From JASGMR01 sp963664675 (GTDB lineage Bacteria; Thermotogota; Thermotogae; Petrotogales; Kosmotogaceae), in the NCBI GenBank assembly GCA_963664675.2, contig CAXXLB010000007.1, forward strand, positions 1 to 64,000: a DNA stretch of 64,000 nt, read 5' to 3'. A model generated the notes under the pieces. It was not told where the DNA came from, did no database searches, and worked only from the letters and a program-made list of their open reading frames with translations. The position numbers and the translations under genes are program-made. Below are positions 54,203-63,078 of the stretch, one piece after another; positions within the stretch are counted from its first letter, which is position 1; each line of letters begins with the position of its first letter.

Positions 54203-54862
54203 ATGCTGTCATTAAAGAATATAGAATTATTCAAATCATTATCTGAAAATGAAATAGAAAAAATTGAAAACAATGCTTCTATTAGAAATTATGCTAATAA
54301 CGAAGTGATTCATAATCCTCATGAAAAGTGCGACTCTCTCAGTATTATTTTAAATGGAAATGTCAGGGTTTGTTCCTTTATGAATATTGGTAATGAGCAG
54401 AATCTAAAAAATTTAACTGAAGGAGATATATTCGGAGAGGCATTAATCTTTTCAGATAAACATTATCCTTCGTATATAATAAGCAATACTTCTACTTTTG
54501 TGATGGAGATTTCAAAATTGTATCTTCTCGATGCTTTAAAAAATGAAAAATTTTTAGTTTCATACTTGCATAGTATCGTTGAAAAGATATTTAATTTATC
54601 ATTTATGATTGAGATTCTTTCTTTGAATACTGTTGAAAAAAGAGTTTCGAAATACTTATTATCACTTTCACAGATTCAGGAATCGAACAAAATTCATATT
54701 CCTTATAACAAAACTCAAATCGCAAATAAAATCGGCACTTCAAGAGAAACGGTTTCAAGGATTTTTTCAAAATTTAAGAGAGAAAAAATCATAAAAGAGA
54801 ATGATAATAAAAGTATCACTATTATAAGCTCTTCGAAATTAGAGAAGATTCTTTTTGGGTAG
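54203..54862 (+). CDS. Crp/Fnr-family transcriptional regulator
   Basis: A 219-residue regulator: N-terminal cyclic-nucleotide-binding-like barrel (SLSIILNGNVRVC, LTEGDIFGEALIF) and C-terminal winged helix (YNKTQIANKIGTSRETVSRI). There is no Fnr-type N-terminal cysteine cluster; the only cysteines near the front are two isolated ones, so an Fe-S sensor is unlikely. AAGGAG precedes the ATG. Its stop codon overlaps a Crp-like palindrome, and the next two genes form a permease, so it probably controls that transporter. Confidence 0.85.
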   Translation: MLSLKNIELFKSLSENEIEKIENNASIRNYANNEVIHNPHEKCDSLSIILNGNVRVCSFMNIGNEQNLKNLTEGDIFGEALIFSDKHYPSYIISNTSTFVMEISKLYLLDALKNEKFLVSYLHSIVEKIFNLSFMIEILSLNTVEKRVSKYLLSLSQIQESNKIHIPYNKTQIANKIGTSRETVSRIFSKFKREKIIKENDNKSITIISSSKLEKILFG

Positions 54863-54875
54863 TGATATTCGTCAC
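54862..54875. promoter_or_regulatory. Crp/Fnr-type operator
   Basis: GTGA-tattcg-TCAC (54862-54875), with an A after TCAC, matches the TGTGA-N6-TCACA class. It starts at the last base of the regulator's stop codon and precedes the permease genes. Confidence 0.6.
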
Positions 54876-54890
54876 AGTATTTTCAGTTAA

Positions 54891-54928
54891 ACCTCCATAT
54901 AATTGAATTTAATTCTATTATTGGAGGT
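54891..54928 (+). promoter_or_regulatory. Long hairpin that buries the permease ribosome site
   Basis: ACCTCCA (54891-54897) is the exact complement of TGGAGGT (54922-54928), the Shine-Dalgarno of the permease. Inside it, ATAAT pairs with ATTAT and GAA with TTC, giving about 15 base pairs. The start codon at 54933 follows directly. Confidence 0.75.
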
Positions 54929-54932
54929 AATC

Positions 54933-55412
54933 ATGACGACGACATTAGTATTGATATCTATAGCAGTTATTTCTCTTATCATTTCATTTATAAAAAGTAA
55001 AAAGAAAACATTTGAAAGTTTTAAAATTGCGAAAAATCTATTTTTTTCTATTTTCGTGGAAATTATTGGAGTTATGGCTTTAGTTGGTCTTTTGCTGGCT
55101 ATAATTCCACCTGATTTAATTTCGAAGTTCTTAGGTGGGGCCAACGATTTTCTGAATATTTTATTTGGAGCCTTCTTTGGAACCATAACTATAATTCCAG
55201 GTTTTATAGCATTTCCTCTGGCAAAAACTCTCAAGGTAAATGGAGCAAATTTAACGGCAATAGCGGCATTTATAACTACTTTAACAATGGTGGGATTTGC
55301 CACGATTCCTATTGAAAGAAAGTATTTTGGAGGAAAATTTACATTATACCGAAATCTATACAGTTTTATATTTGCAATTGGAATTGCTTTATTAATGGGG
55401 GTTATATTATGA
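54933..55412 (+). CDS. Permease, first half (YraQ/DUF318-like)
   Basis: A 159-residue membrane protein with about four hydrophobic segments and the signature GAFFGTITIIPGFIAFPLAK, typical of DUF318/YraQ-type permeases, here split over two genes. ATG at 54933 is chosen because GGAGG lies directly before it; an upstream in-frame codon at 54903 lies inside the regulatory hairpin. It overlaps the second half by four bases, so the two are made together. Substrate unknown. Confidence 0.75.
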   Translation: MTTTLVLISIAVISLIISFIKSKKKTFESFKIAKNLFFSIFVEIIGVMALVGLLLAIIPPDLISKFLGGANDFLNILFGAFFGTITIIPGFIAFPLAKTLKVNGANLTAIAAFITTLTMVGFATIPIERKYFGGKFTLYRNLYSFIFAIGIALLMGVIL

Positions 55413-56074
55413 TAAATTTCTTTAAGAAGAATAAAATTATTGCTGTAACTTTCGTATCTTATTTATTAGTTTTAATTTTTAGACAGGATATTTTTATGAA
55501 TGCTATTAAACAAACGGGGAGTTTTCTGCTTGAAATGATTGAAATCATGCCCGCAATAATGATAATCTCTGCATTAATTACCGTATGGGTGCCATCAGAG
55601 GTAATATCAAAGAACTTTGGTGAAAAGTCTGGGTTCAAAGGAAAATTGATCAGTATATTTATTGGTTCGTTTTCAGCAGGACCGATTTATGCAGCATTTC
55701 CAATGGCTAAATCACTTTATAATAAGGGAGCGAGTATAGCAAATATTGTTGTGATTATAAGTTCGTGGGCTGTGATAAAAATACCTATGCTTCTTGTAGA
55801 GACTAAATTTCTTGGAGCCCCATTTGCATTAACGAGATATTTGATAACTGTTCCGGCAATTATTATCCTTGGTTATATTATTGGAAAATTTGTGAAGAGA
55901 AAAGCTATTGATGAAGATGAGGCAGTTACTGAAGAGAAGATAATTCAACTTCCAAATCTTAATTGCGGATCATGTCAATATAAAACCTGCGAAGCATTGG
56001 CATCAGCGATAAAAGCTGGAAATGCAACTACAGACGAATGTGTGATTAATAGAAACAAGAAAGAAAAGGCATAA
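55409..56074 (+). CDS. Permease, second half, with C-terminal Fe-S domain
   Basis: A 221-residue membrane protein whose core repeats the signature of its partner (IFIGSFSAGPIYAAFPMAK). The cytoplasmic C-terminus carries CGSCQYKTCEALASAIKAG and a fourth cysteine in DECVI, the four-cysteine Fe-S domain (PF04060-like). Such domains in permeases suggest redox-linked control of transport. It forms one transporter with the 54933 gene, downstream of the Crp/Fnr regulator. Confidence 0.8.
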   Translation: MINFFKKNKIIAVTFVSYLLVLIFRQDIFMNAIKQTGSFLLEMIEIMPAIMIISALITVWVPSEVISKNFGEKSGFKGKLISIFIGSFSAGPIYAAFPMAKSLYNKGASIANIVVIISSWAVIKIPMLLVETKFLGAPFALTRYLITVPAIIILGYIIGKFVKRKAIDEDEAVTEEKIIQLPNLNCGSCQYKTCEALASAIKAGNATTDECVINRNKKEKA

Positions 56075-56247
56075 TTCAAATGGAAGAAGAAGTATATGGT
56101 GTAGTGTGTTGAGTGTTTTGTGAAAGGACGACAAATCACTGGAACTGCGAAGAATAGTTTACTTTCGAAAATGATTCAGGATTTTCATTCATAAAATTGA
56201 TTCTTCCTTAGAAGAAATTAATCATATCATTCCAACAATAGAAGGTT

Positions 56248-56711
56248 TTGCTCATTCTACAAAGGAAGATTTTGAAAATTATAAAAGAGATAATCCTGGC
56301 AGATATAAAAGACAACATCAAATACAACATAGAAAGAATTGAGAAAATAAAAAGTAAAGATGATTACAGTGGTTTCAGAATAAAAATAAGATGTCTTTTT
56401 GAAAATATAAGACAAACCATACCCCTGGGTATTGCTACTGGTGATTATGTAACCCACACATTATTATAAAATTGAAAAAAGATGAAATAAATTACAACCA
56501 TTTAAGAGGAACTTTTGAAAATACATTTAAATACAGAAAAACCGAATTGAATATAAACAAAATCAAAAATACTTTAGAAAAAGTTTTAGAAAATAAGATA
56601 ATGAAAGAAAGATAGAAAAAATATTGTGAAGATAATTTCTTTGCTAACGATATAGAATTCAATAATGTTATGAATTCATGCTTTAAACTGATACGTTTTT
56701 TAGAAAAATAA
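56248..56711 (+). pseudogene. Remnant of an AbiEii-like nucleotidyltransferase
   Basis: The 56248-56469 frame reads IEKIKSKDDYSGFRIKIRCL and TIPLGIATGDYVTH. The latter corresponds to the GDxITP segment of the AbiEii family. The next frame continues with FENTFKYRKTELNINKIKN and a stop at 56612-56614, then YCEDNFFANDIEFNNVMNSC. The N-terminal catalytic GGT motif is missing, and there are several frameshifts or stops. Confidence 0.6.
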
Positions 56712-56903
56712 ATCGGCCATTTGCTCAATACCGTTATAGAAATAAAATACGGTCTTGAGAAGCCCTGTACTGGTTAAAAACGCTTTGAAGTATTTAATAG
56801 AAGAAGAATAAATTCGAAATTTTAAATTCTATATTATATTTCTCTTTTTTATTTGCCTGAAAGACTTAATTAATTTATAATTAAGCATGAGCGGGAGGAA
56901 TTT

Positions 56904-57299
56904 ATGAGAAAGGAAGATTATATTGAATATTGGTTAAAATCATCAGAAAACGATTAAAGTACAATGATGAATCTTCTAAACTCAAAAGATTATCATTGGG
57001 CCTTATTTATAGGGCACTTAGTAATTGAAAAAATAATAAAAGCTATTTATATTCAAAATAATAAAGAAAATATACCGCCTGGGATTCATAATCTTTTACT
57101 TCTTTCAGAAAAAGCAAAATTAAAAGTTGATGATTCCCAGGAAGATTTGTTAGACCTAATAACAACATTTAATATCAGTACCAGATATCCAGATTACAAG
57201 GGTGAATTCTATAGAAAATGCAATGAAAGTTTTGCGACGAAAAATATAGAAAAGATAAAGGAATTAAGGTCATGGTTACTTCAAAAAATAAAGAAATAA
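56904..57299 (+). pseudogene. HepT-like HEPN protein with in-frame stop
   Basis: HEPN protein of the HepT/MntA type: YWLKSSEND at the front, GHLVIEKIIKAIYIQ helix, and RYPDYKGEFYRK near the end. A good site (GGGAGGA) precedes ATG at 56904, but codon 18 is TAA (56955-56957). An in-frame ATG at 56964 could restart and give 111 residues lacking the first helix. The MntA-like partner overlaps its end. It may be a pseudogene or a shortened toxin. Confidence 0.65.
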
Positions 57300-57586
57300 T
57301 AAAAAAAGTAAAAGAATATGCCGAACTTCTTAAGAACAAATACTCCAATCTAAATGTCTATCTGTTTGGATCTCAGATAAATAACTCTGCTGATGAAGAT
57401 AGTGATATAGATGTGGCAATTATTAGTGATTCAATATCTGATGATATTATAGAAGAAACATTTAAACTTATGAAATTAAGACGGAAAATAGATTTAAGAA
57501 TAGAACCACATCCCTTTTCTAAAAAGTCATTTGAGGAAAACCCCTTTTCTATTGAAATACTAAAAACGGGCATAAAAATATTGTGA
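57272..57586 (+). CDS. MntA-like minimal nucleotidyltransferase antitoxin
   Basis: A 104-residue nucleotidyltransferase with the polymerase-beta-type signature FGSQINNSADEDSDIDVAI (GS at 33-34, D45-x-D47). In MntA/HepT systems this enzyme adds AMP to the HEPN toxin and silences it. It starts 28 bases inside the HEPN gene, so the pair is coupled. The enzyme is intact although its partner has a stop codon, the safe combination for the cell. Confidence 0.8.
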   Translation: MVTSKNKEIIKKVKEYAELLKNKYSNLNVYLFGSQINNSADEDSDIDVAIISDSISDDIIEETFKLMKLRRKIDLRIEPHPFSKKSFEENPFSIEILKTGIKIL

Positions 57587-57749
57587 CCTCCGGGTTTGAA
57601 AATATTAGCACTTACTTTGAAATTGTACAGGAGATAATTGACAATTGAATTGAAATTTTGCATAGATCTGGCGATATATTTTACAGCATTCTGAGTATCA
57701 TCCGTTTAAAATATTTTTTTCAATTTTTCAATTTTCTTTCTGTTCTCCC

Positions 57750-57780
57750 TTGACTATTACGTAACGTAATAGTTTATACT
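57750..57780 (+). promoter_or_regulatory. MerR-type promoter with 19-bp spacer
   Basis: TTGACT (57750-57755) and TATACT (57775-57780) are separated by 19 bases. The spacer lies within a near-perfect palindrome CTATTACGT-A-ACGTAATAG. Long spacers with a central palindrome are the hallmark of MerR-activated promoters. It drives the 57827 gene. Confidence 0.85.
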
Positions 57781-57826
57781 CTTTTTGAATAAAACCGGTT
57801 TTTATTATTTTTAATGGAGGCAGAGA

Positions 57827-58582
57827 ATGTATACAGTTAAAAAATTGTCCGCGATCTCCGGAGTCAGTGTCAGGACCCTGCAGCATTATGATAATATTGG
57901 TCTTTTTGAGCCTTCCAGGATCGGAGAGAACGGATACAGGTATTACGATGAAGACAAAATTCTCGAACTGCAGCAGATTTTATTTTTCAAAGAACTTGAT
58001 TTCCCACTTTCGGAAATAAAAGAAATCATGGACGATCCGAATTTTTCCATAGAAGAATCACTGTTGAAACAGAGGGAATTCATACTTTTAAAGAGGGAAC
58101 GGTTGAATAAAATCGTCAAACTTATAGACAAGACGATTAAAAACAGAAAGGGAGAAATTGAAATGAAAAAAAGTGAGTATTTTGAAGAATTGAATGATGA
58201 AAAAATAAAAGAATATACAAAACGTGCCGGGGAACAGTGGGGTGAGATAACCGTGAATGAGTCTCTGAAAAATGTAAAAAGGATTTACGGCAATGATTAT
58301 TCAAAAATTGGAGAACAGTTCTCCAACTGGTTGGATAATATCAAAAACAATATGAATAAGGGATTTAAATCACCGGAAGTTTATGGCCTGATAGATGAAT
58401 GGTTCAGGATAATGAATACTATTTTTCCCTGTGATTTAGATACGTTCAGTGGTCTGGGAAAGACATACAGAGATTGTGAGGAATTTGCAGTCAATTTCAG
58501 GAAAGCAGATGAAAAGATGCCCGGATTTGTATGTGATGCGATTCAGTACTATTGTTCAGAAAACAGGAAGATTGATTATTGA
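57827..58582 (+). CDS. MerR-family regulator with TipAS-type ligand domain
   Basis: A 251-residue activator: N-terminal MerR winged helix (KLSAISGVSVRTLQHYDNIG, GYRYYDE), a coiled-coil dimer helix, then a C-terminal domain (AGEQWGEITV, FSNWLDNI, DTFSGLGKTYRDCEEFAVNF) like the TipAS antibiotic-sensing domain. Such proteins bind hydrophobic drugs and activate their own promoter, which here has the expected 19-base spacer. No obvious efflux gene follows, so it may be autoregulated only. Confidence 0.87.
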   Translation: MYTVKKLSAISGVSVRTLQHYDNIGLFEPSRIGENGYRYYDEDKILELQQILFFKELDFPLSEIKEIMDDPNFSIEESLLKQREFILLKRERLNKIVKLIDKTIKNRKGEIEMKKSEYFEELNDEKIKEYTKRAGEQWGEITVNESLKNVKRIYGNDYSKIGEQFSNWLDNIKNNMNKGFKSPEVYGLIDEWFRIMNTIFPCDLDTFSGLGKTYRDCEEFAVNFRKADEKMPGFVCDAIQYYCSENRKIDY

Positions 58583-58795
58583 AAAAAAGAAATCCGTTCA
58601 TTTGAAAAATTGGTTTTTAAAAACAATATACATTGTAATGTATAAAAAATATAATAATTAATGTTTTATTAGAATGAAATGTATAGAAGTTTTAGATTTT
58701 ATATGTACAGATTTTTTTGAGTGTTCTGCTATTTCTATGAAGCTTATTGTAATTTTATTTTTTCACGTAGAAAAGTGTCGGGAGTCTTTATGAAT

Positions 58796-59278
58796 CTATA
58801 TCGCAGGATCGTATTTCATCAAAAAATGGGAAGGGATTTCATCATAGATTATAAATCCGAATCTCTTATACAAATTCTGAGCGGGATTCGATCTGAACAC
58901 TCTCAGGAAAACCGGTTTGTTCGTTCTATCCGACAATGACACCAATTCTTTTAAGAAAAACGACCCTACACCTTTATTCTGAGCTTTTTCGATCAACTGA
59001 ATCGACGTACTGTTGATTTTGTCTTGCATCTCATCATATCCCCAAAAGCCGACGATTGAACCATTCAACAAAATTTTCTGAAAACATGAAATTTTAAGCG
59101 TTTTCCTGAACCTATCGTCGTTCATCTTGATTTGAAAATCCTCCACCCATCCGCCATAATATTCATCCACGTATTTCTTATAGCAGCTTCTCTTCACGTT
59201 CAGATAATCCTCAAAATCACTTGTGGATACCGCGCTCAAAGAAAAACCCTTGTTTTTAAGTTCTTCAGAAAGAATCAT
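58796..59278 (-). CDS. GNAT-family N-acetyltransferase
   Basis: A 160-residue acetyltransferase. The acetyl-CoA loop is QNKGVGSFFLKEL (Q-x-x-G-x-G), preceded by a strand (STSIQLIEKA) and followed by PVFLRVFRSNPAQNLYKRFGF, the usual C-terminal GNAT end. The substrate is not evident. Start at 59278, with AGGTG about seven bases upstream; an earlier GTG at 59287 is possible. It stands alone between the MerR gene and the toxin-antitoxin pair. Confidence 0.8.
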   Translation of the reverse strand: MILSEELKNKGFSLSAVSTSDFEDYLNVKRSCYKKYVDEYYGGWVEDFQIKMNDDRFRKTLKISCFQKILLNGSIVGFWGYDEMQDKINSTSIQLIEKAQNKGVGSFFLKELVSLSDRTNKPVFLRVFRSNPAQNLYKRFGFIIYDEIPSHFLMKYDPAI

Positions 59279-59481
59279 CGCAATCACCTAACCTTCATAC
59301 CTATAAATAATACCCGTTTCATAATTATAAGTATAATGCTTATTTTTAAAAATATCCTTATCCAGTTAAGATATATATATTAACCAACCTGCGATGTGAA
59401 TATGGAAAGACCAAAGGACGGACAGGAAGAATAAATTTGTTAAAACGTATGTTATAATGTATGTAATAAGAGGTGATAATT

Positions 59482-59757
59482 ATGAAATTTATACCAACAA
59501 GACAGTTGAGAAGTAATCCATCCGATCTCTGGAAAATCCTTGAAGATGAAGAAATAATAATTACTGTGAATGGTAAACCCAAAGCTTTAATGATTAGAAC
59601 CGATGAGGATTTTGATAAACTAATTGATTTAATTTCACGGGCGAGGGCAGAAATGGCTCTTGAAAAGATAAGACTGGAATCGATTGATAATAAAACTGAT
59701 GAATTTTCAGAAGAAGAAATAAATAAAGAAATTAAAAGAACGAGAGAGGGCCATTAA
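59482..59757 (+). CDS. Phd/YefM-type antitoxin
   Basis: A 91-residue protein beginning MKFIPTRQLRSNPSDLWKIL, with EEIIITVNGKPKALMI, the classic Phd/YefM DNA-binding fold. Its acidic C-terminus (SEEEINKEIKRTREGH) should bind the toxin. ATG at 59482 follows AGAGGTG. A TATAAT lies at 59453-59458. The toxin gene starts two bases after the stop. Antitoxins of this type repress their operon. Confidence 0.85.
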   Translation: MKFIPTRQLRSNPSDLWKILEDEEIIITVNGKPKALMIRTDEDFDKLIDLISRARAEMALEKIRLESIDNKTDEFSEEEINKEIKRTREGH

Positions 59758-59759
59758 TT

Positions 59760-60176
59760 TTGAATGTCGTTCTAGATACGAATGTTTTAGTTTCGGGATT
59801 GTTAAAAGCCAGCGGTAATCCTGCGAAAATAGTTAATTTAATAGTTAGAAGAGAGGGGATTCTTTTTTTGGATTCCAGAATTTTTTCGGAATACAAAGAA
59901 GTTTTAAAAAGAGATAAATTTATGTTTAATCCCGAGAAAATATCGGTTCTTCTGGATTATTTCAAAAAAATTGTTAGATTCATTTCTCCGGTTCCTTTAA
60001 ATGTGAGACTTGTCGATCCTTATGATTTGCCCTTTTATGAAGTTGCTAAAGCATCCGATTCTTATTTGATAACGGGAAATATTAAGCATTTTCCTAAAAA
60101 TGATGACAAGATTTTTTTGCCGAAGGATTTTATAGAGTTTTATAAATTGAGAAAGTTGAGAATGGGTGACAGATAG
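59760..60176 (+). CDS. PIN-domain ribonuclease toxin
   Basis: A 138-residue PIN-domain toxin. Acidic residues are in place: VVLDTNVLVSGLL (first Asp), SEYKEVL (Glu), and DLPFYEVAKAS (third acidic position), with TGNIKHF following. It probably cleaves RNA. The start codon is TTG at 59760, directly after the antitoxin. It forms a type II toxin-antitoxin pair with the Phd-like gene. Both genes are intact. Confidence 0.85.
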   Translation: MNVVLDTNVLVSGLLKASGNPAKIVNLIVRREGILFLDSRIFSEYKEVLKRDKFMFNPEKISVLLDYFKKIVRFISPVPLNVRLVDPYDLPFYEVAKASDSYLITGNIKHFPKNDDKIFLPKDFIEFYKLRKLRMGDR

Positions 60177-60179
60177 AAA

Positions 60180-60410
60180 GCTAAAAACATCATAGAAAAC
60201 GGGCAAACAGCAACTGAACAATGGTATAACAATAGGGAAGCGGTTGAGAAACGATAGGAAAAAGAAAATAAAAACGAAGTAAAACTAACAGAGGGCCTAC
60301 AATCGATAACAGGTAAAATGGAATGGGATAGAAAACAGAGAATAGGCGAATAGATAACAGGAAAACAGTGCCTGGTGTTTTGGATTTAGTGCATAGTGAA
60401 AAAACCCCCT
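60180..60410. repeat. Repeat mosaic before IS3 copy 3
   Basis: Inverted 11-base units in phase at 60211-60254 (CAACTGAACAA, TGGTATAACAA, TAGGGAAGCGG, TTGAGAAACGA), then GATAACAGGTAAAATGG and GATAACAGG-type 7-base units, then CAGTGCCTGGTGTTTTGG-type units. Confidence 0.7.
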
Positions 60411-60458
60411 ATTCCTTATACGGACGGACCCCAAAATATTAGACAAAAACAACTCGTA

Positions 60459-61403
60459 TCAACGTTTTACTAAAACTTCCTTGCCAAAGCTCTGAATTGC
60501 ATTAAATTGTTTGGGAGTTTTATAACCCAAAGATGAATGTGGTCTTAAGTTGTGATAATAATCCATATATACTAGATACTTTAAATACAAGTCTTTTACA
60601 CTCTTAAATTTATTCAAAGCAACAAATTCTCTTTCCAGATTCGCATGCTGAGATTCAATAAATGCCTGGGAATCAGGATTATGTTTGTATCCAAATTCAT
60701 GTATAATTCCAAGCTCTTTCATTTTTTCCCTTGTTTTATTTGCTTTGAATTGTGATCCGTTATCTGTTCTTATCACCTCTGGTTTTTCTCCTCTTGCTTT
60801 TATCGCTATTTCTATTAGTTCCAGGAAATCTTCATGTGTACATCTCTTTCCTATGTGTGTTGCTACTATGTTCCTGTCATAGACGTCTATTATATCTAAC
60901 AATGGTACTATTCCATCTCCACCTGCATTAAAGAACTTTATATCTGCTTCCCATAATTGATTCTGCTTTGTTATTGTTCTATTCTGTGCCCTTTTGACTG
61001 GGTGTTTTGTCCTGTTTTCATATTTTCTTACCAGCCCTAATTCCTTTCTAAATCCATGTAACCTGTTGTGTCCAATATATATTCCATATTTGTAATACAG
61101 ATAGCTTTTCATCTTCTTTGAGCCCATTGTTTTTATATAGTACTCTGGGTTCATTGCATCTTCATTCTTACACTTTTCCAGTATTAGTTCCTTTAACTCT
61201 TCATTCCTTATCTTCCCATTCATTGTATTCACAAATTCGCTTTTCTTTCTGCCTCTTTTCTTATATTCCTTTGCTTGATTCTTTTCTTTGAAATGATAAT
61301 AATATGTGCTTTTCTTTATTTCCAACATCTCTATTATTCTTTTGAATGGATATCCTTTTTCTTTCAATTCTTTTGTTAATAGGTATTTGCCTCTTTTATT
61401 CAT
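60459..61403 (-). CDS. IS3-family OrfB DDE transposase, copy 3
   Basis: A 314-residue transposase, identical in protein sequence to copy 2 as far as I can compare (EADIKFFNAGGDG, REKMKELGI). DDE residues lie in WEADIKFF, VIRTDNGSQF and NLEREF. Its start overlaps orfA by four bases. Intact and probably active. Confidence 0.93.
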   Translation of the reverse strand: MNKRGKYLLTKELKEKGYPFKRIIEMLEIKKSTYYYHFKEKNQAKEYKKRGRKKSEFVNTMNGKIRNEELKELILEKCKNEDAMNPEYYIKTMGSKKMKSYLYYKYGIYIGHNRLHGFRKELGLVRKYENRTKHPVKRAQNRTITKQNQLWEADIKFFNAGGDGIVPLLDIIDVYDRNIVATHIGKRCTHEDFLELIEIAIKARGEKPEVIRTDNGSQFKANKTREKMKELGIIHEFGYKHNPDSQAFIESQHANLEREFVALNKFKSVKDLYLKYLVYMDYYHNLRPHSSLGYKTPKQFNAIQSFGKEVLVKR

Positions 61404-61750
61404 TCTTCCTTTTCTGTTTTTTTTAATATCTCTTTCAATATTTGATTTTCCATCATTAATGTTCCTAATTCATCTATTAGTTCTTCTTTTTCCATTTCCC
61501 TTTTCTTTTCTAATCCATATTCTTTGTATAATACCGGTGGTATCTTTTCTTTCTTTGTCCTTTTGTCTCCTAATACCCTTATTATTTCATCTTCTCCATT
61601 TATCCTGTATCTTCCTACCCAGCCTGATATTGTTGTTGAGGGTACTGCATACTTATTTGAGAGTCCTTCTAATGTCATTTCTGTCTCTCTGTACTCTTTT
61701 ATTACTTTTATTTTTAATTCCTTAGAGTATTCTTTTTTCTTTCTCTTCAT
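61400..61750 (-). CDS. IS3-family OrfA, copy 3
   Basis: A 116-residue OrfA with one visible difference from the other copies (LEKKREMEKEEL in place of LEKKKEMEKEEL). Helix-turn-helix and leucine-rich tail as in copy 2. Coupled to orfB by ATGA. Confidence 0.92.
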   Translation of the reverse strand: MKRKKKEYSKELKIKVIKEYRETEMTLEGLSNKYAVPSTTISGWVGRYRINGEDEIIRVLGDKRTKKEKIPPVLYKEYGLEKKREMEKEELIDELGTLMMENQILKEILKKTEKEE

Positions 61751-61820
61751 TCTTTCACCCCTTATCCTTTATTTTACTATTACTAGTTTCTTTGTCCTAT
61801 TCTTTTTTGGGGTGAAATAG

Positions 61821-62649
61821 GATACTTTAAATACAAGTCTTTTACACTCTTAAATTTATTTAAAGCAACAAATTCTCTCTCAAGATTTGCATGTTGAGAC
61901 TCAATAAATGCCTGGGAATCAGGATTATGTTTGTATCCAAATTCATGGATTATTCCTAATTCTTCCATTTTTTCTCTTGTTTTATTTGCTTTGAATTGTG
62001 ATCCGTTATCTGTTCTTATCACCTCTGGTTTTTCTCCTCTTGCTTTTATCGCTATTTCTATTAGTTCCAGGAAATCTTCATGTGTACATCTCTTTCCTAT
62101 GTGTGTTGCTACTATGTTCCTGTCATAGACGTCTATTATATCTAACAGTGGTACTATTCCATCTCTACCTGCATTAAAGAACTTTATATCTACTTCCCAT
62201 AATTGATTCTGCTTTGTTATTGTTCTATTCTGTGCCCTTTTGACTGGGTGTTTTGTCCTGTTTTCATATTTTCTTACCAGCCCTAATTCCTTTCTAAATC
62301 CATGTAACCTGTTGTGTCCAATATATATTCCATATTTGTAATACAGATAGCTTTTCATCTTCTTTGAGCCCATTGTTTTTATATAGTACTCTGGGTTCAT
62401 TGCATCTTCATTCTTACACTTTTCTAGTATTAGTTCCTTTAACTCTTCATTCCTTATCTTCCCATTCATTGTATTCACAAATTCGCTTTTCTTTCTGCCT
62501 CTTTTCTTATATTCCTTCGCTTGATTCTTTTCTTTGAAATGATAATAATATGTGCTTTTCTTTATTTCCAACATCTCTATTATTCTTTTGAATGGATATC
62601 CTTTTTCTTTCAATTCTTTTGCTAATAGGTATTTGCCTCTTTTATTCAT
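61821..62649 (-). pseudogene. IS3-family OrfB, copy 4, truncated
   Basis: OrfB runs from MNKRGKYLLAKELKEKGYPF to VKDLYLKY and is then cut by the left end of copy 3; the frame reads on into that end as PISPQKRIGQRN to 61783. All three catalytic residues are present, but the conserved YHNLRPHSSLGYKTP tail is gone. It belongs to the V/R/E subtype, like copy 1, and differs from the copy 3 that interrupts it. Confidence 0.9.
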
Positions 62650-62996
62650 TCTTCCTTTTCTGTTTTTTTTAATATCTCTTTCAATATTTGATTTTCCATC
62701 ATTAATGTTCCTAATTCATCTATTAGTTCTTCTTTTTCCATTTCCTTTTTCTTTTCTAATCCATATTCTTTGTATAATACCGGTGGTATCTTTTCTTTCT
62801 TTGTCCTTTTGTCTCCTAATACCCTTATTATTTCATCTTCTCCATTTATCCTGTATCTTCCTACCCACCCTGATATTGTTGTTGAGGGTACTGCATATTT
62901 ATTTGAGAGTCCTTCTAATGTCATTTCTGTCTCTCTGTACTCTTTTATTACTTTTATTTTTAATTCCTTAGAGTATTCTTTTTTCTTTCTCTTCAT
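62646..62996 (-). CDS. IS3-family OrfA, copy 4
   Basis: A 116-residue OrfA identical to those of copies 1 and 2. Intact, but its coupled orfB is truncated; it could still supply OrfA or act as an inhibitor. Confidence 0.9.
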   Translation of the reverse strand: MKRKKKEYSKELKIKVIKEYRETEMTLEGLSNKYAVPSTTISGWVGRYRINGEDEIIRVLGDKRTKKEKIPPVLYKEYGLEKKKEMEKEELIDELGTLMMENQILKEILKKTEKEE

Positions 62997-63078
62997 TCTT
63001 TCACCCCTTATCCTTTATTTTATTTTACTATTACTAGTTTCTTTGTCCTATTCTTTTTTGGGGTGAAATAGTTATACA

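Larger units (their letters stand above)
60421..61820 (-). mobile_element. IS3-family element, copy 3 (complete)
   Basis: A 1400-bp element with both ends (CGGACGGACCCC at 60421 and GGGGTGAAATAG ending at 61820). It has no target duplication of its own: the TTATA at 60416-60420 pairs with TTATA at 63072-63076 beyond copy 4, so copies 3 and 4 sit together in one original insertion site. Confidence 0.93.
61821..63071 (-). mobile_element. IS3-family element, copy 4 (3' end lost, fused to copy 3)
   Basis: It has the left end (GGGGTGAAATAG ending at 63071, then TTATA), orfA and most of orfB, but stops abruptly at 61821 where copy 3 begins. The missing 3' part is supplied by copy 3. The outer TTATA duplication spans both. 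Confidence 0.92.

Noticed and set aside
61783..61820. C-terminal residues PISPQKRIGQRN as a genuine OrfB variant
   Set aside because: They are encoded by the left end of the adjacent IS copy, so they are a junction artefact.
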